Assembly (NCBI RefSeq): GCF_000212855.1
Contig: NZ_GL890993.1
Location: forward strand, 1,467,514 to 1,520,906
Reading direction: 5' to 3'
DNA from: Streptococcus sanguinis SK355
GTDB lineage: Bacteria > Bacillota > Bacilli > Lactobacillales > Streptococcaceae
Length of the DNA stretch: 53,393 nt
This document shows, one piece after another, positions 43,940 to 53,335 of this stretch; the first letter of the stretch is position 1; the number at the start of each line of letters is the position of its first letter. The notes below the pieces were generated by a model. It was not told the origin of the DNA and searched no databases. It was given only the letters and a program-made list of their open reading frames with translations. The position numbers and the translations under genes were made by a program.

Positions 43940-44670
43940 GAGCCTTCATTTTTGCAAAGCGCAATTTCAAAGAAATCATGCGTGATTATGTCAGCAGTCT
44001 GATGGGAATTGGTTTTCCTGTCTTTCTGATTATCGCCCTGTCCCTTATGAAACAGAGCCTCAAAGGGATGCCAGCTATATTTTCCATTGAAAATTTTGCT
44101 CCAAGTATGATGGTGTTTGGTGCTTCCTGGCTAACTATTTTTGTTGGCAGTTTAATGGCCACGGATCGCAATTGCTCTTTTCTCATGCGTCTCCTATCTA
44201 CACCGCTTAGAAGTGTGGATTATATCTTAGGGTATTCGATTCCAGTTCTGCCTCTGGCTCTTTTACAGGGCATAGCTAGTTTTGCAACTGCAATGATTTT
44301 TGGCTTATCCTTAAATCTGGGAACTTTGTACGTCCTCTTGGTCTTGATCCCAGTAGCTCTGCTCTTTATTTCCTTGGGACTGCTGCTAGGCTCAGCTTTC
44401 TCTAGCAGTAATGCAGTCAGTGGTTTTGGAACTATTCTTGTCAATGCCACGGTTTTTCTAAGTGGAGCAGTGCTTCCGATTGAGATGATAGGAGGTGGTT
44501 TTGAAGCATTTTGCAATGCCTTGCCATTTGCCCATGCAGCAAAGGCTGTTCAGTTGGCATTGGCTCAAGATTTGAATTCGCTTTTGCCTCATCTTTTTTG
44601 GGTTCTGCTCTATGCTTTCCTATTCTTTATCCCTTCTGTCTGGATTTTCAAAAAGAGGATGAAAGGGTAG
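43936..44670 (+). CDS. ABC-2 type transporter permease
   Basis: A 244-residue membrane protein with six predicted helices (first near 22-38, last near 220-236) in the ABC-2 membrane fold: AFIFAKRNFKEIMRDYVSSL at the N-terminus and a conserved late segment SGAVLPIEMIGG. It pairs with the overlapping ATPase gene. The substrate is not predictable. No separate terminator is obvious before the pheS leader. Confidence 0.88.
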   Translation: MRAFIFAKRNFKEIMRDYVSSLMGIGFPVFLIIALSLMKQSLKGMPAIFSIENFAPSMMVFGASWLTIFVGSLMATDRNCSFLMRLLSTPLRSVDYILGYSIPVLPLALLQGIASFATAMIFGLSLNLGTLYVLLVLIPVALLFISLGLLLGSAFSSSNAVSGFGTILVNATVFLSGAVLPIEMIGGGFEAFCNALPFAHAAKAVQLALAQDLNSLLPHLFWVLLYAFLFFIPSVWIFKKRMKG

Positions 44671-44705
44671 AGGTTTAGTTCAATGTAGAAATCAGCTGGA
44701 TTAAC

Positions 44706-44734
44706 TTGCGAAATGTTTAGAAATCTGTTAGAAT
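44706..44734 (+). promoter_or_regulatory. promoter of the pheS leader
   Basis: TTGCGA (44706-44711), 17 bases, TAGAAT (44729-44734) with TG at 44726-44727. Confidence 0.6.
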
Positions 44735-44740
44735 GAAATG

Positions 44741-44940
44741 TAACTAAATAGCAATCCGCAAGACCAGTAACCTAGGGGAAGTTTAACAGGGAGGAGAGCC
44801 ATCGACTGAAAGCTCTCTAGATGAAAGCTAGGCGAATTCACTTGCTCTAGGATTGATAAGTAAGGTCTGGCTTGCCAGATAAAAAACGGATGGTACCGCG
44901 TGTCAACGCTCCGCTTATGGAGATTGACGCGCTTTTTATT
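44741..44940 (+). promoter_or_regulatory. T-box riboswitch, phenylalanine-specific
   Basis: T-box core GATGGTACCGCG at 44890-44901. Specifier triplet TTC (44837-44839) in GAATTCA, i.e. Phe. TGGT in the T-box fits an ACCA tRNA end as in tRNA-Phe. The terminator hairpin is GTCAACGCTCC pairing with GGAGATTGAC plus GCG/CGC, then TTTTTATTTT. Uncharged tRNA-Phe induces pheS. Confidence 0.92.
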
Positions 44941-44951
44941 TTGGAGGGAAA

Positions 44952-46001
44952 ATGACGAAAACGATTGAAGAACAACTAAAAAGCCTGCGTGAAGAGACTC
45001 TAGCTTCTCTCAAGCAGCTCAAGGCTGAGAATCAAAAGGAACTGCAGGACTTGCGTGTAGCAGTCTTGGGTAAGAAGGGTTCGCTAACTGAAGTCCTGAA
45101 AGGGATGAAGGATATTTCAGCTGAAATGCGGCCGATTATCGGGAAGCACGTCAATGAAGCGCGTGATATTCTGACAGCAGCCTTTGAAAAAACTGCTCAA
45201 GAGATGGAAGAACAATTAGTAGCTCTGAAACTAGCTGAGGAATCCTTGGATGTGACCCTGCCAGGCCGTCAAATTCCGGTTGGGAACCGTCATATTCTTA
45301 GCCAAACTAGTGAAGAAATTGAAGATATCTTCATCGGAATGGGCTATCAGGTCGTGGACGGCTTTGAAGTGGAGAAGGACTATTACAACTTTGAGCGGAT
45401 GAATCTGCCTAAGGATCATCCAGCACGGGATATGCAGGACACTTTCTATATTACAGAGGAGATCCTGCTCAGAACCCACACCAGTCCAGTGCAGGCGCGA
45501 GCTATGGATGCCCATGACTTTTCTAAGGGACCTCTCAAGATGATTTCACCGGGGCGCGTTTTCCGCCGGGATACCGATGATGCGACTCACTCCCACCAGT
45601 TCCATCAGATTGAAGGCTTGGTGGTTGGAGAAAATATTTCCATGGCAAACTTGCAAGGAACGCTGCAGCTGATTGTCCAGAAGATGTTCGGCGAAGATCG
45701 CAGTATCCGTCTGCGTCCATCTTACTTCCCATTCACAGAGCCGTCTGTTGAAGTTGATGTTTCCTGCTTTAAGTGTGGCGGTGCCGGCTGTAATGTCTGC
45801 AAGAAGACCGGCTGGATTGAGATTATGGGAGCTGGTATGGTGCATCCGCGCGTGTTGGAAATGAGTGGTATTGATGCAGAGAAGTACTCTGGGTTTGCCT
45901 TTGGTCTCGGTCAAGAGCGGGTAGCTATGCTCCGCTACGGTATCAACGATATTCGTGGATTCTACCAAGGAGATATTCGTTTTTCTCAGCAGTTTAAGTA
46001 G
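44952..46001 (+). CDS. pheS: phenylalanyl-tRNA synthetase alpha subunit
   Basis: A 349-residue class II synthetase subunit that forms an alpha2-beta2 enzyme with PheT. It has an N-terminal coiled coil (about 1-85), motif 2 ([23 protein letters not shown] begins near residue 197) and motif 3 ([18 protein letters not shown]). [12 protein letters not shown] and a Cys-rich loop ([17 protein letters not shown]) are typical of the Gram-positive form. GGAGG stands before the ATG, and the Phe T-box leads it. Confidence 0.97.
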   Translation: MTKTIEEQLKSLREETLASLKQLKAENQKELQDLRVAVLGKKGSLTEVLKGMKDISAEMRPIIGKHVNEARDILTAAFEKTAQEMEEQLVALKLAEESLDVTLPGRQIPVGNRHILSQTSEEIEDIFIGMGYQVVDGFEVEKDYYNFERMNLPKDHPARDMQDTFYITEEILLRTHTSPVQARAMDAHDFSKGPLKMISPGRVFRRDTDDATHSHQFHQIEGLVVGENISMANLQGTLQLIVQKMFGEDRSIRLRPSYFPFTEPSVEVDVSCFKCGGAGCNVCKKTGWIEIMGAGMVHPRVLEMSGIDAEKYSGFAFGLGQERVAMLRYGINDIRGFYQGDIRFSQQFK

Positions 46002-46046
46002 AAACCTGTATTCATAGATGCAGCTTTTCTGAGAAAGGAGTGCAGT

Positions 46047-46556
46047 ATGCTAGTCAGAGTCAAGAAAGAAGAAGCGAACATCCTGCGAGAGTTGGAAGTC
46101 GCAACCTATCAAGAAACCTTTGGCCCATTTATCAAGGAAGCTGATATGGCTCATTATTTTGACAATGAGCTGTCGCTTGCAACTATCGAAAAGGAACTGG
46201 CAGACCCTGAGTCAGAGACTTATTTTGTTGTCAAAGGCGGTGAAATTGCTGGTTTTCTCAAGGTAAACTGGGGACAGGCTCAAACAGAGCAAGAACTGCC
46301 ACAGGCCTTTGAGGTTCAGCGAATTTACGTTTTGAAAGCCTATCATGGTCAGGGATTAGGCAAGGAAATGTTTGAATTTGCCTTGGAAGAAGCCAAAAAA
46401 CGAGGTTTTGACTGGGTCTGGCTGGGCGTCTGGGAGAAGAATTTTAGAGCTCAAGATTTTTACTTCAAATACGGCTTTGAAAAATTCAGCCAGCACGACT
46501 ATATCACTGGTGAGACAGTAGACACAGACTGGCTGCTGCGCAAGAAATTGAAATAA
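46047..46556 (+). CDS. GNAT-family N-acetyltransferase
   Basis: A 169-residue acetyltransferase. The acetyl-CoA loop is QGLGKEM (in VLKAYHGQGLGKEMF), with the family strand VQRIYV before it and the C-terminal NFRAQDFYFKYGFEKF segment after. Between pheS and pheT it keeps a position that I know from other streptococci. Its substrate is unknown; transcription from the Phe T-box promoter is likely because no terminator separates it from pheS. AAAGGAG precedes the start. Confidence 0.88.
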   Translation: MLVRVKKEEANILRELEVATYQETFGPFIKEADMAHYFDNELSLATIEKELADPESETYFVVKGGEIAGFLKVNWGQAQTEQELPQAFEVQRIYVLKAYHGQGLGKEMFEFALEEAKKRGFDWVWLGVWEKNFRAQDFYFKYGFEKFSQHDYITGETVDTDWLLRKKLK

Positions 46557-46610
46557 ACAAGAAAATTTAAAGAGAGGAAATGATACGACCTAAAAGCTTT
46601 AAATTTAGAT

Positions 46611-46644
46611 GATTTGTTTCTGAAATCAGGATTTCAGACAAATC
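46611..46644. repeat. long hairpin in the GNAT-pheT gap
   Basis: GATTTGT-TT-CTGAAAT (46611-46626), loop CAGG, ATTTCAG-ACAAATC (46631-46644): fourteen pairs with a two-base bulge and no T run. The 245-base gap shows no convincing gene. The hairpin could be a small mobile repeat or a transcript-processing structure. An open frame on the minus strand across this gap has no ribosome site. Confidence 0.5.
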
Positions 46645-46801
46645 TCTAAAATTTGGTCGGTCAAGTTCCTTAGCGATAGAATAGAGAAAGGAATTGAACC
46701 CGGGCTAAAAACTCGAAAAAAGATAGATTTGCGATCATTCGTCGAATGCTTAGTTAATCTCCTGTTTTTCAGTCGTTTTTGACGCCCTTGGTATCTTAAA
46801 T

Positions 46802-49207
46802 ATGCTAGTAAGTTATAAGTGGTTAAAAGAGTTAGTAGACATTGATGTGGCGAGCGCTGAGCTGGCTGAGAAAATGTCAACAACAGGAATTGAAGTAGAA
46901 GGTGTGACTTCACCAGCTGCTGGCCTGTCAAAAATTGTCGTTGGCGAGGTGGTATCGTGTGAGGATGTTCCTGATACCCACCTGCATGTTTGTCAAGTCA
47001 ATGTCGGAGAAGAGGAGAACCGTCAGATTGTCTGTGGTGCTCCGAATGTCTGTGAAGGCATCAAGGTCATGGTAGCTTTGCCAGGTGCTCGCATTGCGGA
47101 CAATTATAAGATTAAAAAAGGAAAAATCCGTGGATTGGAGTCACTGGGTATGATCTGCTCTCTGGGTGAGCTAGGTATTTCTGATTCTGTCGTGCCAAAG
47201 GAATTTGCGGATGGCATTCAAATCCTGCCTGAAGAAGCAGTGCCGGGTGAGGAAGTCTTCTCTTATCTGGACTTGGACGATGAGATTATCGAGCTTTCCA
47301 TCACGCCAAACCGGGCAGATGCTTTGTCTATGCGTGGGGTGGCTCATGAGGTGGCTGCGATTTATGACAAGTCTGTACGTTTCAAAGACTTCCCACTGGT
47401 GGAGAATGAAAAGCAGGCAGCTGACAGTCTTTCAGTAGCCCTTGAGACAGAGAAAGCCCCTTATTACGCAGCTCGTATCTTGGAAAATGTCACCATTGCG
47501 CCAAGTCCTCAGTGGCTGCAAAATCTTCTCATGAACGAAGGAATCCGTCCGATTAACAATGTAGTGGACGTGACTAACTACATCCTGCTCTACTTTGGTC
47601 AGCCCATGCATGCTTTTGATCTGGATACTTTTGAGGGTGACCAGATTGTCGTGCGGGAAGCGCGTGCTGGTGAAAAACTGGTGACACTGGACGGCGAAGA
47701 GCGCGAGCTGGAAGTCAGCGACCTAGTCATTACTGTGGCGGATAAGCCAGTTGCTCTGGCTGGTGTCATGGGCGGAGCAGCGACTGAAATCTCTGGCCAG
47801 TCAACTCGTGTTGTTCTGGAGGCGGCTAATTTTGATGGTAAATTGATCCGCAAGACCAGCGGTCGCCTTAACCTTCGTTCTGAATCATCTTCCCGCTTTG
47901 AAAAAGGCATCAATGTAGCAACTGTCAATGAAGCTTTGGACGCGGCAGCAAGTATGATTGCGGATTTGGCAGGTGCAACTGTTCAGGCTGGTATCGTATC
48001 TGCTGGTAGCTTAGACACTAGTGATGTAGAAGTGGTGTCCAGTCTCGCGGATGTCAACCGAGTTTTGGGAACAGATTTACTTTATACAGATATTGTGGAT
48101 GTCTTCCGCAGACTTGGCTTTGGCTTGTCAGGAAATGCTGAACAGTTCACTGTCAGTGTCCCTCGCCGTCGCTGGGATATTTCAATTGAAGCGGATCTCT
48201 ATGAAGAAATTGCCCGCATTTACGGCTATGACAAATTACCAGCTAGCCTGCCAAAAGATGACGGGACAGCTGGTGAATTGACTGCAACGCAACAACTGCG
48301 CCGTCAAGTACGGACCTTAGCAGAGGGAGCTGGACTGACAGAAATCATCACCTACGCTTTGACGACGCCAGAAAAGGCGATTGAGTTCACTCTCAATCCT
48401 AGTAACTTGACTGAACTTATGTGGCCAATGACAGTGGAGCGTTCTGTTCTTCGTCAGAACATGGTTTCTGGCATTTTGGACTCCCTAGCCTACAATGTAG
48501 CTCGTAAAAATAAGAATCTAGCTCTCTATGAGATTGGAAAAGTCTTTGAGCAGACCGGCAATCCTAAGGAAGAACTGCCAAATGAAATCAATAGCTTTGC
48601 CTTTGCTTTGACAGGTCTAGTTAATGAAAAAGACTTCCAGACCAAGCCAGTTGCTGTAGACTTCTTCTATGCTAAGGGTGTAGTGGAATCACTCTTTGAT
48701 AAGTTGGGCTTGACAGCTGAATACGTGGCTAGCAATCAGATTAAGAGTTTGCATCCTGGTCGGACTGCTTTGATCTCTATCAATGGTCGGCCTGTCGGCT
48801 TTGTCGGCCAAGTCCATCCTGCGGCAGCCAAGGCTTACGATATTCCTGAAACTTATGTGGCTGAGCTCAATCTGTCTGCTATCGAAGAGCAGCTCCAGCC
48901 AGCACAGCCATTTACAGAAATCACTAAATTCCCAGCTGTCAGCCGGGATGTGGCCATCTTGCTCAAGGCTGAAATCACTCACCAAGAGGTCCTTGATGCA
49001 ATCCAAGCAGCTGGTATCAAGCGCTTGACCGATATTAAGCTCTTTGATATCTTCTCTGGTGATAAACTGGGTGTCGGCCTCAAATCCATGGCCTACAGCC
49101 TGACTTTCCAAAATCCAGAAGCTAGCTTGACTGACGAAGAAGTGGCTAAATATATGGAAAAAATCGAAAAATCTCTTACCGAAAAACTCGGTGCAGAAGT
49201 TCGCTAA
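46802..49207 (+). CDS. pheT: phenylalanyl-tRNA synthetase beta subunit
   Basis: An 801-residue subunit of normal length. Order: N-terminal domain [17 protein letters not shown]-type tRNA-binding OB fold (about 40-150), B3/B4 editing domain (about 210-385), B5 domain (about 400-475), catalytic-like core, and the C-terminal anticodon-binding ferredoxin-like domain (about 708-801, starting near [19 protein letters not shown]). The start is fixed by the conserved N-terminus, but no Shine-Dalgarno is visible in front of it (CTTAAAT-ATG), unlike nearly every other gene here. Confidence 0.96.
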   Translation: MLVSYKWLKELVDIDVASAELAEKMSTTGIEVEGVTSPAAGLSKIVVGEVVSCEDVPDTHLHVCQVNVGEEENRQIVCGAPNVCEGIKVMVALPGARIADNYKIKKGKIRGLESLGMICSLGELGISDSVVPKEFADGIQILPEEAVPGEEVFSYLDLDDEIIELSITPNRADALSMRGVAHEVAAIYDKSVRFKDFPLVENEKQAADSLSVALETEKAPYYAARILENVTIAPSPQWLQNLLMNEGIRPINNVVDVTNYILLYFGQPMHAFDLDTFEGDQIVVREARAGEKLVTLDGEERELEVSDLVITVADKPVALAGVMGGAATEISGQSTRVVLEAANFDGKLIRKTSGRLNLRSESSSRFEKGINVATVNEALDAAASMIADLAGATVQAGIVSAGSLDTSDVEVVSSLADVNRVLGTDLLYTDIVDVFRRLGFGLSGNAEQFTVSVPRRRWDISIEADLYEEIARIYGYDKLPASLPKDDGTAGELTATQQLRRQVRTLAEGAGLTEIITYALTTPEKAIEFTLNPSNLTELMWPMTVERSVLRQNMVSGILDSLAYNVARKNKNLALYEIGKVFEQTGNPKEELPNEINSFAFALTGLVNEKDFQTKPVAVDFFYAKGVVESLFDKLGLTAEYVASNQIKSLHPGRTALISINGRPVGFVGQVHPAAAKAYDIPETYVAELNLSAIEEQLQPAQPFTEITKFPAVSRDVAILLKAEITHQEVLDAIQAAGIKRLTDIKLFDIFSGDKLGVGLKSMAYSLTFQNPEASLTDEEVAKYMEKIEKSLTEKLGAEVR

Positions 49208-49216
49208 TGAACTATT

Positions 49217-49240
49217 CCCCAGTCATGTGATTGGGGATTT
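49217..49240 (+). terminator. terminator of pheT
   Basis: CCCCAGTCA (49217-49225) faces TGATTGGGG (49228-49236), followed by ATTTTGATT. The stretch 49241-49380 contains ACTCTTCGAAATC-like sequence reminiscent of dispersed streptococcal intergenic repeats, but I cannot confirm that. Confidence 0.65.
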
Positions 49241-49391
49241 TGATTGATACTCTTCGAAATCCTATTCAAATCATAGTTGATTTGCAGTTTCGCTTGGCTT
49301 TCTATCTGGGCAAGCTTATTACTAGGATGCGAGCAAAGATGTAGACGAAACGAGAAATATTCGAAATTGAAAATCAGTAGGGAAAGTAATC

Positions 49392-49784
49392 ATGGAAAAT
49401 TCAAACCAAATCTCCCAATGTCAGACTCTTTGGGCTAGAAATAAATATCTGGTTCTCAGTCATTCCAGTAAGATCTATCTGGAAATCCGTCAGTATCTAA
49501 AAAGTGACTCGGTGGAAGTAGAGCATGTTCAAGACTTGATTGACCAGGCGGTGGCCCTTTCAGAAAATCGCGGTCAGGTCAGCAATGCCTTTCAGCACGT
49601 TTGGGGCTATTTTAAGAAAAAAGCGAGCCCGTCGGAAAAAGAAGATTTTATGCTGCTTTTGCTTCGTTACCAATCCGGTCAGGCTGAGCAAAAAGACTTG
49701 GTAAGAGCTGTAAAGGGCCTGCTAGTCAAGTATCCCAATCCTTATCTGCAAAAATCGACTTTGTTATTTGGGGATGAAGCATGA
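49392..49784 (+). CDS. DUF1722 (YbgA-like) protein
   Basis: A 130-residue soluble protein with the family signature LWARNKYLVLSHSSKIYLEI followed by a helical region and LLVKYPNPYLQKSTLLF at the C-terminus. DUF1722 also occurs fused to DUF523; here it is alone. The biochemical role is not established to my knowledge. The ribosome site is weak (GGGAAAG). Confidence 0.8.
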   Translation: MENSNQISQCQTLWARNKYLVLSHSSKIYLEIRQYLKSDSVEVEHVQDLIDQAVALSENRGQVSNAFQHVWGYFKKKASPSEKEDFMLLLLRYQSGQAEQKDLVRAVKGLLVKYPNPYLQKSTLLFGDEA

Positions 49785-49948
49785 GGAACTGAAATTAAGG
49801 GGAAAGAATAAGCTTGCTCGTCCAGTAGTTTTGAGGGGGGAGATGATAAGAATAATTTGTTGGGCTCATAAACAATATTATTTTGACTGATTTCGATAAA
49901 GGCTTCACCTCGAGCAAAACGTGTCTTTAAGGTATGATTGGAGAAAAA

Positions 49949-50761
49949 ATGTTTTTTACTTATCAGGGAAATAAATTATATTATAAAGTGATTGGTCAAG
50001 GAAAACCAGTCTTGGCAATTCATGGTTTGGGCTGTTCATCTGAATTGATGGAAGGATGTTTGGAACCTATTTTTGAGAAACATGCTGGCTATAAAAGAAT
50101 TTATTTAGATCTGCCTGGCATGGGTAGGTCTGATGTCAATCCTGCTTTTGCAAGTGCGGATGCGATTTTAGAGATGCTCCTGAACTTTATAGAAACTGTA
50201 ATCGGCGGACACAGCTTTCTCTTAGCTGGAGAGTCTTATGGTGGTTATCTTGCTCGAGGAATTTTGGCTAAGAAAAATTCTCAGATTGATGGTTTGCTGC
50301 TTATTTGTCCAGTAGTTGTACCCAATCCGAAAGAAAGAATTTTGCCTAAAGATACTCTGCTAATTAGAGAGGTTGGGTTTGATATAGCAGGCAAAAGCGA
50401 AGATTTCGTTGATTTAGCGATTTTACAGACTAAAGAAACTTATCAACGGTTTGAAAAAGAAATCCTAATTGGGCTTCAGATGATGAATGCTCCCTTTGTC
50501 CAAAAGCTGCAAGAAAACTATGCTTTTTCGTTTGAAGTGGATCAAGAGATACAGAAAAAGGGCTACGATAAGCCCAGCCTTTTTATAGCAGGAAAGCAGG
50601 ACCAAGTCGTGGGCTTCCAGCAGTTAGCGCAACTGTCTCACTATTATCCAAGGGCAACTCATGCTGTAATGGATCTTGCTGGCCACAATGCACAGATAGA
50701 TCAAGAGGCTCTCTTTACGGCCTTGGTTGAAAATTGGCTCAAGCGAATTGAACTTTCCTGA
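49949..50761 (+). CDS. alpha/beta hydrolase
   Basis: A 270-residue protein from ATG 49949 (GGAG six bases before); ATG 49934 is the alternative. It has an oxyanion region AIHGLGCSS, a nucleophile elbow GESYGG (Ser96), Asp218 (AGKQDQVVG) and His246 (LAGHNAQID), a complete catalytic triad. There is no signal peptide. The fold covers esterases, lipases and C-C hydrolases, so the substrate is open. The preceding 150 bases hold no gene that I can support. Confidence 0.85.
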   Translation: MFFTYQGNKLYYKVIGQGKPVLAIHGLGCSSELMEGCLEPIFEKHAGYKRIYLDLPGMGRSDVNPAFASADAILEMLLNFIETVIGGHSFLLAGESYGGYLARGILAKKNSQIDGLLLICPVVVPNPKERILPKDTLLIREVGFDIAGKSEDFVDLAILQTKETYQRFEKEILIGLQMMNAPFVQKLQENYAFSFEVDQEIQKKGYDKPSLFIAGKQDQVVGFQQLAQLSHYYPRATHAVMDLAGHNAQIDQEALFTALVENWLKRIELS

Positions 50762-50854
50762 TACTAAAAGATTTAATATGTTGAACAGATGCAGATGAAA
50801 CTGGAGTTCATCAAAGAAATCTAATTCAGCCCCAAATTGATTTTAAAAGCATTG

Positions 50855-50880
50855 AAAAAAGCGGTATAACCGCTTTTTTT
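50855..50880. terminator. bidirectional terminator
   Basis: AAAAAAGCGGT (50855-50865), loop ATA, ACCGCTTTTTT. It serves the hydrolase gene and the converging minus-strand gene. Confidence 0.85.
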
Positions 50881-50885
50881 GCTTA

Positions 50886-52031
50886 TTATCCCCAGAATTT
50901 CTGGGCGATTTCTTGGCCTTGTTTGATTTTGGCCCATTGTTGCTCAATGGTGAGTTCGTTTCCAGAGTCACAAGAGGCGAAGCCGCATTGGTGGGATAGC
51001 AAGAGTCGTTCTTTTGGTAGAACGGTTGCTGCTTTCTCGAGGAGGTCTAGGACGCGTTTTTCGTCATCCAAGCCTGTTGTCTTACTGGAGAGAAGTCCTA
51101 AAACGACTTCTGCATCCTTGTCTTTCAAAGCTGCTAGAGCTGATACATCACCAGCTACATCGCTGTCCCACTCTAGGAAGTAGCGATCATAGTGTTGGTC
51201 GCGCAGGAATTTTTCCGCGATAGCCTCGTAGGTACCTTCAGCAGCAGAGCGGCTTTCGTAGTTGCCACGGCAGTTGTGGGTCCAGACAGTCAGTCCTAGC
51301 TCATGGGCGTAGTCTACGACTTCATTATTAATAGCGACAAACTCGTCTGCCAGGTCAGCCAGACTAGCATTGCCCTCTGTATAGAAGCTAGCAGGATTGG
51401 ACTCGTCAAAAAGCTCCCAGAGGCAGTCGTCAAACTGGATAATCTGTCCGCCAGCAGCCTTATAGTCGTCCAAAAATTCCTTATAAGCTTGAATCAAACC
51501 TTTTTTCAAGTCTTCATTGGTCTCATAAACTTGTCCTAGTCCCGCCAAGCGGTCAAAGACAGCTAACTCAGTATAAGCATGGGCAGGTCCCCAGACAGTC
51601 AGCTTGGTATCTTCACCAGCAGCCTCTTCCTTGACTAGCTTATAAATCTCGATAAAGTGATGGTTTTTACCAGAGAGTGGTGCTGTGATACGGATACCAA
51701 TGTCCTTACGGGTCTCGTATTGCCCGCCGTCGTGGTCCTTGAAGGTGTAGCCGTGGTCAGCAATGTAGCGCTCGATTCCCTTAAGTCCCCAGACAAAGTC
51801 CAGATGCCACATGGACTTGGAGTATTCTCCATCCGTCAGGATGTCAATTCCCTTTGCCTTTTGCTCAGCAACAATCTCCTTGATGTCAGCTGTCTCCGTC
51901 TCATGGTAGCCTGGGAAACTGTCGTAGAAGGGGTATTGAATATCATCGCGGTGCTCGATTTCTGTTTTATACTGGCGGAGATTTTCTGGGCGCAGAAGTG
52001 ATCCAACCAGTTGAAATTTTGATTTTGTCAT
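50886..52031 (-). CDS. cobalamin-independent methionine synthase C-terminal-type methyltransferase (YxjG/YxjH-like)
   Basis: A 381-residue protein from ATG 52031 (MTKSKFQLVGSLLRP); a second in-frame ATG 18 bases upstream lacks a better ribosome site. It corresponds to the catalytic C-terminal half of MetE. Zinc ligands are visible as His252 and Cys254 (WTHNCRGN) and Cys349 (HQCGFAS), with the substrate segment IQFDDCLWELF. Members transfer a methyl group to homocysteine or serve in methionine salvage; the methyl donor is uncertain because the N-terminal folate half of MetE is missing. A candidate methionine regulator box lies upstream, which fits. Confidence 0.85.
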   Translation of the reverse strand: MTKSKFQLVGSLLRPENLRQYKTEIEHRDDIQYPFYDSFPGYHETETADIKEIVAEQKAKGIDILTDGEYSKSMWHLDFVWGLKGIERYIADHGYTFKDHDGGQYETRKDIGIRITAPLSGKNHHFIEIYKLVKEEAAGEDTKLTVWGPAHAYTELAVFDRLAGLGQVYETNEDLKKGLIQAYKEFLDDYKAAGGQIIQFDDCLWELFDESNPASFYTEGNASLADLADEFVAINNEVVDYAHELGLTVWTHNCRGNYESRSAAEGTYEAIAEKFLRDQHYDRYFLEWDSDVAGDVSALAALKDKDAEVVLGLLSSKTTGLDDEKRVLDLLEKAATVLPKERLLLSHQCGFASCDSGNELTIEQQWAKIKQGQEIAQKFWG

Positions 52032-52115
52032 AAGATTTCTCACTTTCATTAGGGATTATGGTCCATTGTATCGAAAATTCCTCGGCAAATAAAATAGTTA
52101 ATTATACTGGTAGGG

Positions 52116-52132
52116 TATAGCCGAAAACTATT
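52116..52132 (-). promoter_or_regulatory. candidate MtaR (methionine) box
   Basis: The minus strand reads AATAGTTTTCGGCTATA. Compared with the streptococcal MET-box consensus as I remember it (TATAGTTTNAAACTATA), it keeps both outer arms (ATAGTTT and CTATA). It is about 85 bases upstream of the methyltransferase start; a TACAAT -10 lies at 52065-52070. Confidence 0.45.
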
Positions 52133-52162
52133 GCTCGCGCTTCCTGAAATTTTTCTCTCAAA

Positions 52163-52630
52163 TCAAAGTATCTTCTCCATCACAGTTTCCTGAGCCTGAA
52201 GTCCTAATTGCTCATAGAAACGCAGGGCTCCGACATTGTCGTTCCAAACATTGAGAGTCAGATTATAGCAGCCGATTTTCCGAGCATAGTCTTCCGCAAA
52301 GCGGTAAAGCTTCTCGCCAACCTTTTGCCCTCTGGCTTTCTCATCTACACATAAATCCTCAATAAAAAGTGTCTTGATGGGATTGAGTACAGGACTGACA
52401 GGCTGCTTGATGGAGCAGAAGAGGTGACCGAGGATTTCTCTGGATTCACTTTCAAAGACGAAAATAGGAGTGGACTCTTGTCCCAGAATCTTCTCTAGCT
52501 CTTCATTGTTAAATTTGCTTCCCTGGTCTTTAAAAATATCTGGCCGAGCTTGATGATGAACCAGCAGGACTTGCTGGAGGAGTTCTTGTAGTGCAAGAAT
52601 ATCACTGACTTGAGCTTTTCTGATTGGCAT
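52163..52630 (-). CDS. GNAT-family N-acetyltransferase
   Basis: A 155-residue protein from ATG 52630 (MPIRKAQVSDILAL), with GGAG seven bases before; ATG 52642 would put that site inside the gene. The acetyl-CoA motif is RGQKVGEKL, preceded by IEDLCVDEKA and followed by NLTLNVWNDNVGALRFYEQLG, all typical of GNAT enzymes. The substrate is unknown. It is read in the same direction as the methyltransferase gene, lying upstream of it, but the MET-box region separates the two. Confidence 0.87.
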   Translation of the reverse strand: MPIRKAQVSDILALQELLQQVLLVHHQARPDIFKDQGSKFNNEELEKILGQESTPIFVFESESREILGHLFCSIKQPVSPVLNPIKTLFIEDLCVDEKARGQKVGEKLYRFAEDYARKIGCYNLTLNVWNDNVGALRFYEQLGLQAQETVMEKIL

Positions 52631-52795
52631 AATTTTCTCCATTCATCTTTTATAGAATCATTATACGACAGGGAACTATTTTGTCAAGCGAGCTCGGAAA
52701 GATTAACAGAACAAGTAGCGTCTGAATAGCAAAGTTCAGTCAGAGTGATTCATTTCCTTTAGATGTATTTTCCTTATAATAAAAACTGCTTTTTC

Positions 52796-52824
52796 TTGAC
52801 AAATGAAACAGACAAGTGTAGAAT
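52796..52824 (+). promoter_or_regulatory. promoter of the right-end lipoprotein
   Basis: TTGACA (52796-52801), 17 bases, TAGAAT (52819-52824). Strong. Confidence 0.75.
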
Positions 52825-52836
52825 ATAACTATAAAC

Positions 52837-52846
52837 TACAAATGTA
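52837..52846. promoter_or_regulatory. CopY-type operator (TACAAATGTA)
   Basis: TACAAATGTA matches the cop-box core TACANNTGTA used by CopY copper repressors, extended by one more pair (CTACA-AA-TGTAG). It sits just after the expected transcription start, where a repressor would block. No copper gene is in the window. Confidence 0.45.
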
Positions 52847-52864
52847 GAAAAAGGAGAAAGCGAT

Positions 52865-53335
52865 ATGACTATTACAAAAAAAGCCTTTATCGGAATTCTA
52901 TCTCTGACAGCAGCAGTCCTATTGGCTGCCTGCTCAGGCAATACCAACCAAGGAGGGAATACTAGTTCATCACAGAATACGCAAGGCCAGACATCACAAT
53001 CTGCACAAAATCAGATTTCGCAGTCATCAGCTGCATCTTCCTCTAATCAGCCTTCGTCATCATCAAATGCAGAGCAGGCTACGAATCTAGACGGGCGCTA
53101 CCAAGCAACCGACCATGATGGCGACCAGCATGTCCTGGAAATCAATGGTACGACTGGTACTTGGACTGAGACCGAAGTCGATGGCAGTAAGGAAATCAAG
53201 CAGGTACAAGTAGATGCTGCTAATCAAAGACTGATTGTCGGTGATGATGTCAAAAGTTACCGCCAAAATGGCAATCAGCTGATTGTGGACGAATTGGATG
53301 ATGATCCAGACACTCTGACCTTTACCAAGCAGTAA
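52865..53335 (+). CDS. lipoprotein with Ser/Gln-rich linker
   Basis: A 156-residue precursor. Signal MTITKKAFIGILSLTAAVLL with lipobox LAAC (Cys23) gives a membrane-anchored lipoprotein. Residues 24-70 are a Ser/Gln/Asn-rich tether. The C-terminal half (from NLDGRYQATDHDGDQHVLEI) reads as a small beta-strand domain of about 85 residues. AAGGAG precedes the ATG. The family is not recognised with certainty; small lipoproteins of this plan are common in streptococci. A strong promoter and a possible copper-responsive operator lie in front. The last 58 bases of the window show nothing further. Confidence 0.85.
   Translation: MTITKKAFIGILSLTAAVLLAACSGNTNQGGNTSSSQNTQGQTSQSAQNQISQSSAASSSNQPSSSSNAEQATNLDGRYQATDHDGDQHVLEINGTTGTWTETEVDGSKEIKQVQVDAANQRLIVGDDVKSYRQNGNQLIVDELDDDPDTLTFTKQ

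Noticed and set aside
46626..46931. 101-codon minus-strand ORF across the GNAT-pheT gap
   Set aside because: Runs into the conserved pheT start region, lacks a ribosome site and has an odd composition.
49785..49933. Open minus-strand frame (TRFARGEAFIEISQNNIVYE...) in the gap before the alpha/beta hydrolase
   Set aside because: Looks protein-like but has no start codon or ribosome site, and continues antisense into the DUF1722 gene; could be a gene scrap, not supportable.
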